Assembly (NCBI GenBank): GCA_017608295.1
Contig: JAFCGF010000029.1
Span: 1-39,106, forward strand
Origin: Candidatus Woesearchaeota archaeon
GTDB lineage: Archaea; Nanoarchaeota; Nanoarchaeia; Woesearchaeales; JAGVZT01
Direction of reading: 5' to 3'
Length of the DNA: 39,106 bases
Below the pieces are notes generated by a model, which saw only the letters and a list, made by a program, of their open reading frames with translations, had not been told where the DNA came from and did no database searches. The stretch's first letter is position 1; every line of letters begins with the position of its first letter. Position numbers and translations under genes: made by a program. Shown piece by piece: positions 39,048 to 39,106 of this stretch.

Positions 39048-39080
39048 TGTGCATAACATGTGCATAACATGTGCATAAGG
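39048..39080 (-). repeat. Three tandem 11-bp units with DnaA-box matches
   Basis: TGTGCATAACA occurs at 39048-39058 and 39059-39069, and TGTGCATAAGG at 39070-39080. The complement of TGTGCATAA is TTATGCACA, which fits the DnaA box consensus TTATNCACA, so three boxes lie on the minus strand at one-turn spacing. The location just before the packaging genes also fits a terminase or HNH recognition array. Confidence 0.8.
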
Positions 39081-39089
39081 GGAGGGGGC

Positions 39090-39106
39090 ATGCCATCTCT
39101 GGGACC
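39090..39106 (+). CDS. Start of a possible small ORF crossing the window junction
   Basis: GGAGGGGG at 39081-39088 is close to an ATG at 39090. If the end joins base 1, the frame continues through positions 1-79 for about 31 codons and its TGA (77-79) overlaps the terS ATG (76-78). The product would be short and basic. It is only visible if the molecule is circular or permuted. Confidence 0.3.

Noticed and set aside
1..39106. tRNA genes, CRISPR arrays, insertion sequences, integrase or repressor genes
   Set aside because: I looked on both strands and found no cloverleaf, no regularly spaced repeat-spacer array, no transposase and no lysogeny protein.

Overview
The window reads as an essentially complete genome of a virulent tailed phage with HK97-type head proteins and a siphovirus-like long tail. 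Every gene I can support lies on the + strand and genes are packed with ATGA-type overlaps. I see no integrase, repressor, excisionase, partition gene, tRNA or CRISPR array. A Gram-negative host is likely: the lysis genes comprise a three-helix GTA-type holin, a T7-lysozyme-like amidase and a small spanin-shaped membrane protein, and the tail tip carries gpJ-like and DUF6950-like proteins. The host genus cannot be read from the sequence. The last bases and the first bases appear continuous (a small open frame crosses the junction into terS), so the contig is probably circular or circularly permuted.

Layout. 1-7.9 kb: small and large terminase, portal, prohead protease, major capsid protein, decoration or head-fibre candidates and head-tail adaptor. 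7.9-17.4 kb: tail terminator, tail tube, tail assembly chaperones made by a programmed -1 frameshift, HK97 gp10-like protein, tape measure, three tail-tip proteins, gpJ-like hub with fibronectin-type repeats, and a fibre that looks broken into two frames. 17.4-19.6 kb: small proteins and lysis cassette. 19.6-26.4 kb: SNF2 helicase, an SSB-like protein with an acidic DDIPF tail, an archaeo-eukaryotic-type primase, a homing endonuclease and a UvrD-like helicase. 26.4-32.1 kb: a nucleotide and DNA modification block (DUF1599/Nmad1-like protein, asparagine-synthase-type amidotransferase, all-alpha NTP pyrophosphatase, variant cytosine-5 methyltransferase, thymidylate-synthase-fold enzyme with the dCMP-specifying Asp, dCMP deaminase). 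32.0-34.0 kb: family A DNA polymerase. 34.0-36.7 kb: a run of about a dozen small unknown genes. 36.7-39.1 kb: PD-(D/E)XK nuclease, ThyX, zinc-finger protein, an AT-rich repeat region and the HNH endonuclease that precedes the terminase.

Two kinds of non-coding structure stand out. A roughly 140-bp direct repeat (19644-19782 and 38334-38473) sits in front of the early block and in front of the late block. Two internal promoters (26353-26395 and 33975-34017) share three TTAATGT heptamers at exactly 11-bp pitch and an extended -10 (TGNTATCAT) at the same distance. Just before the packaging genes, three tandem 11-bp units each contain TTATGCACA on the minus strand, a match to the DnaA box.

The most interesting biology is the modification block. 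The phage has a clear ThyX for dTMP, yet also carries a thymidylate-synthase-fold protein whose dUMP-recognising Asn is replaced by Asp, as in T4 dCMP hydroxymethylase. It also has a C5-methyltransferase whose ENV motif is DDL, and an amidotransferase. Together these suggest a pathway for modifying cytosine in the phage DNA that may go beyond plain methylation; the product is unknown.
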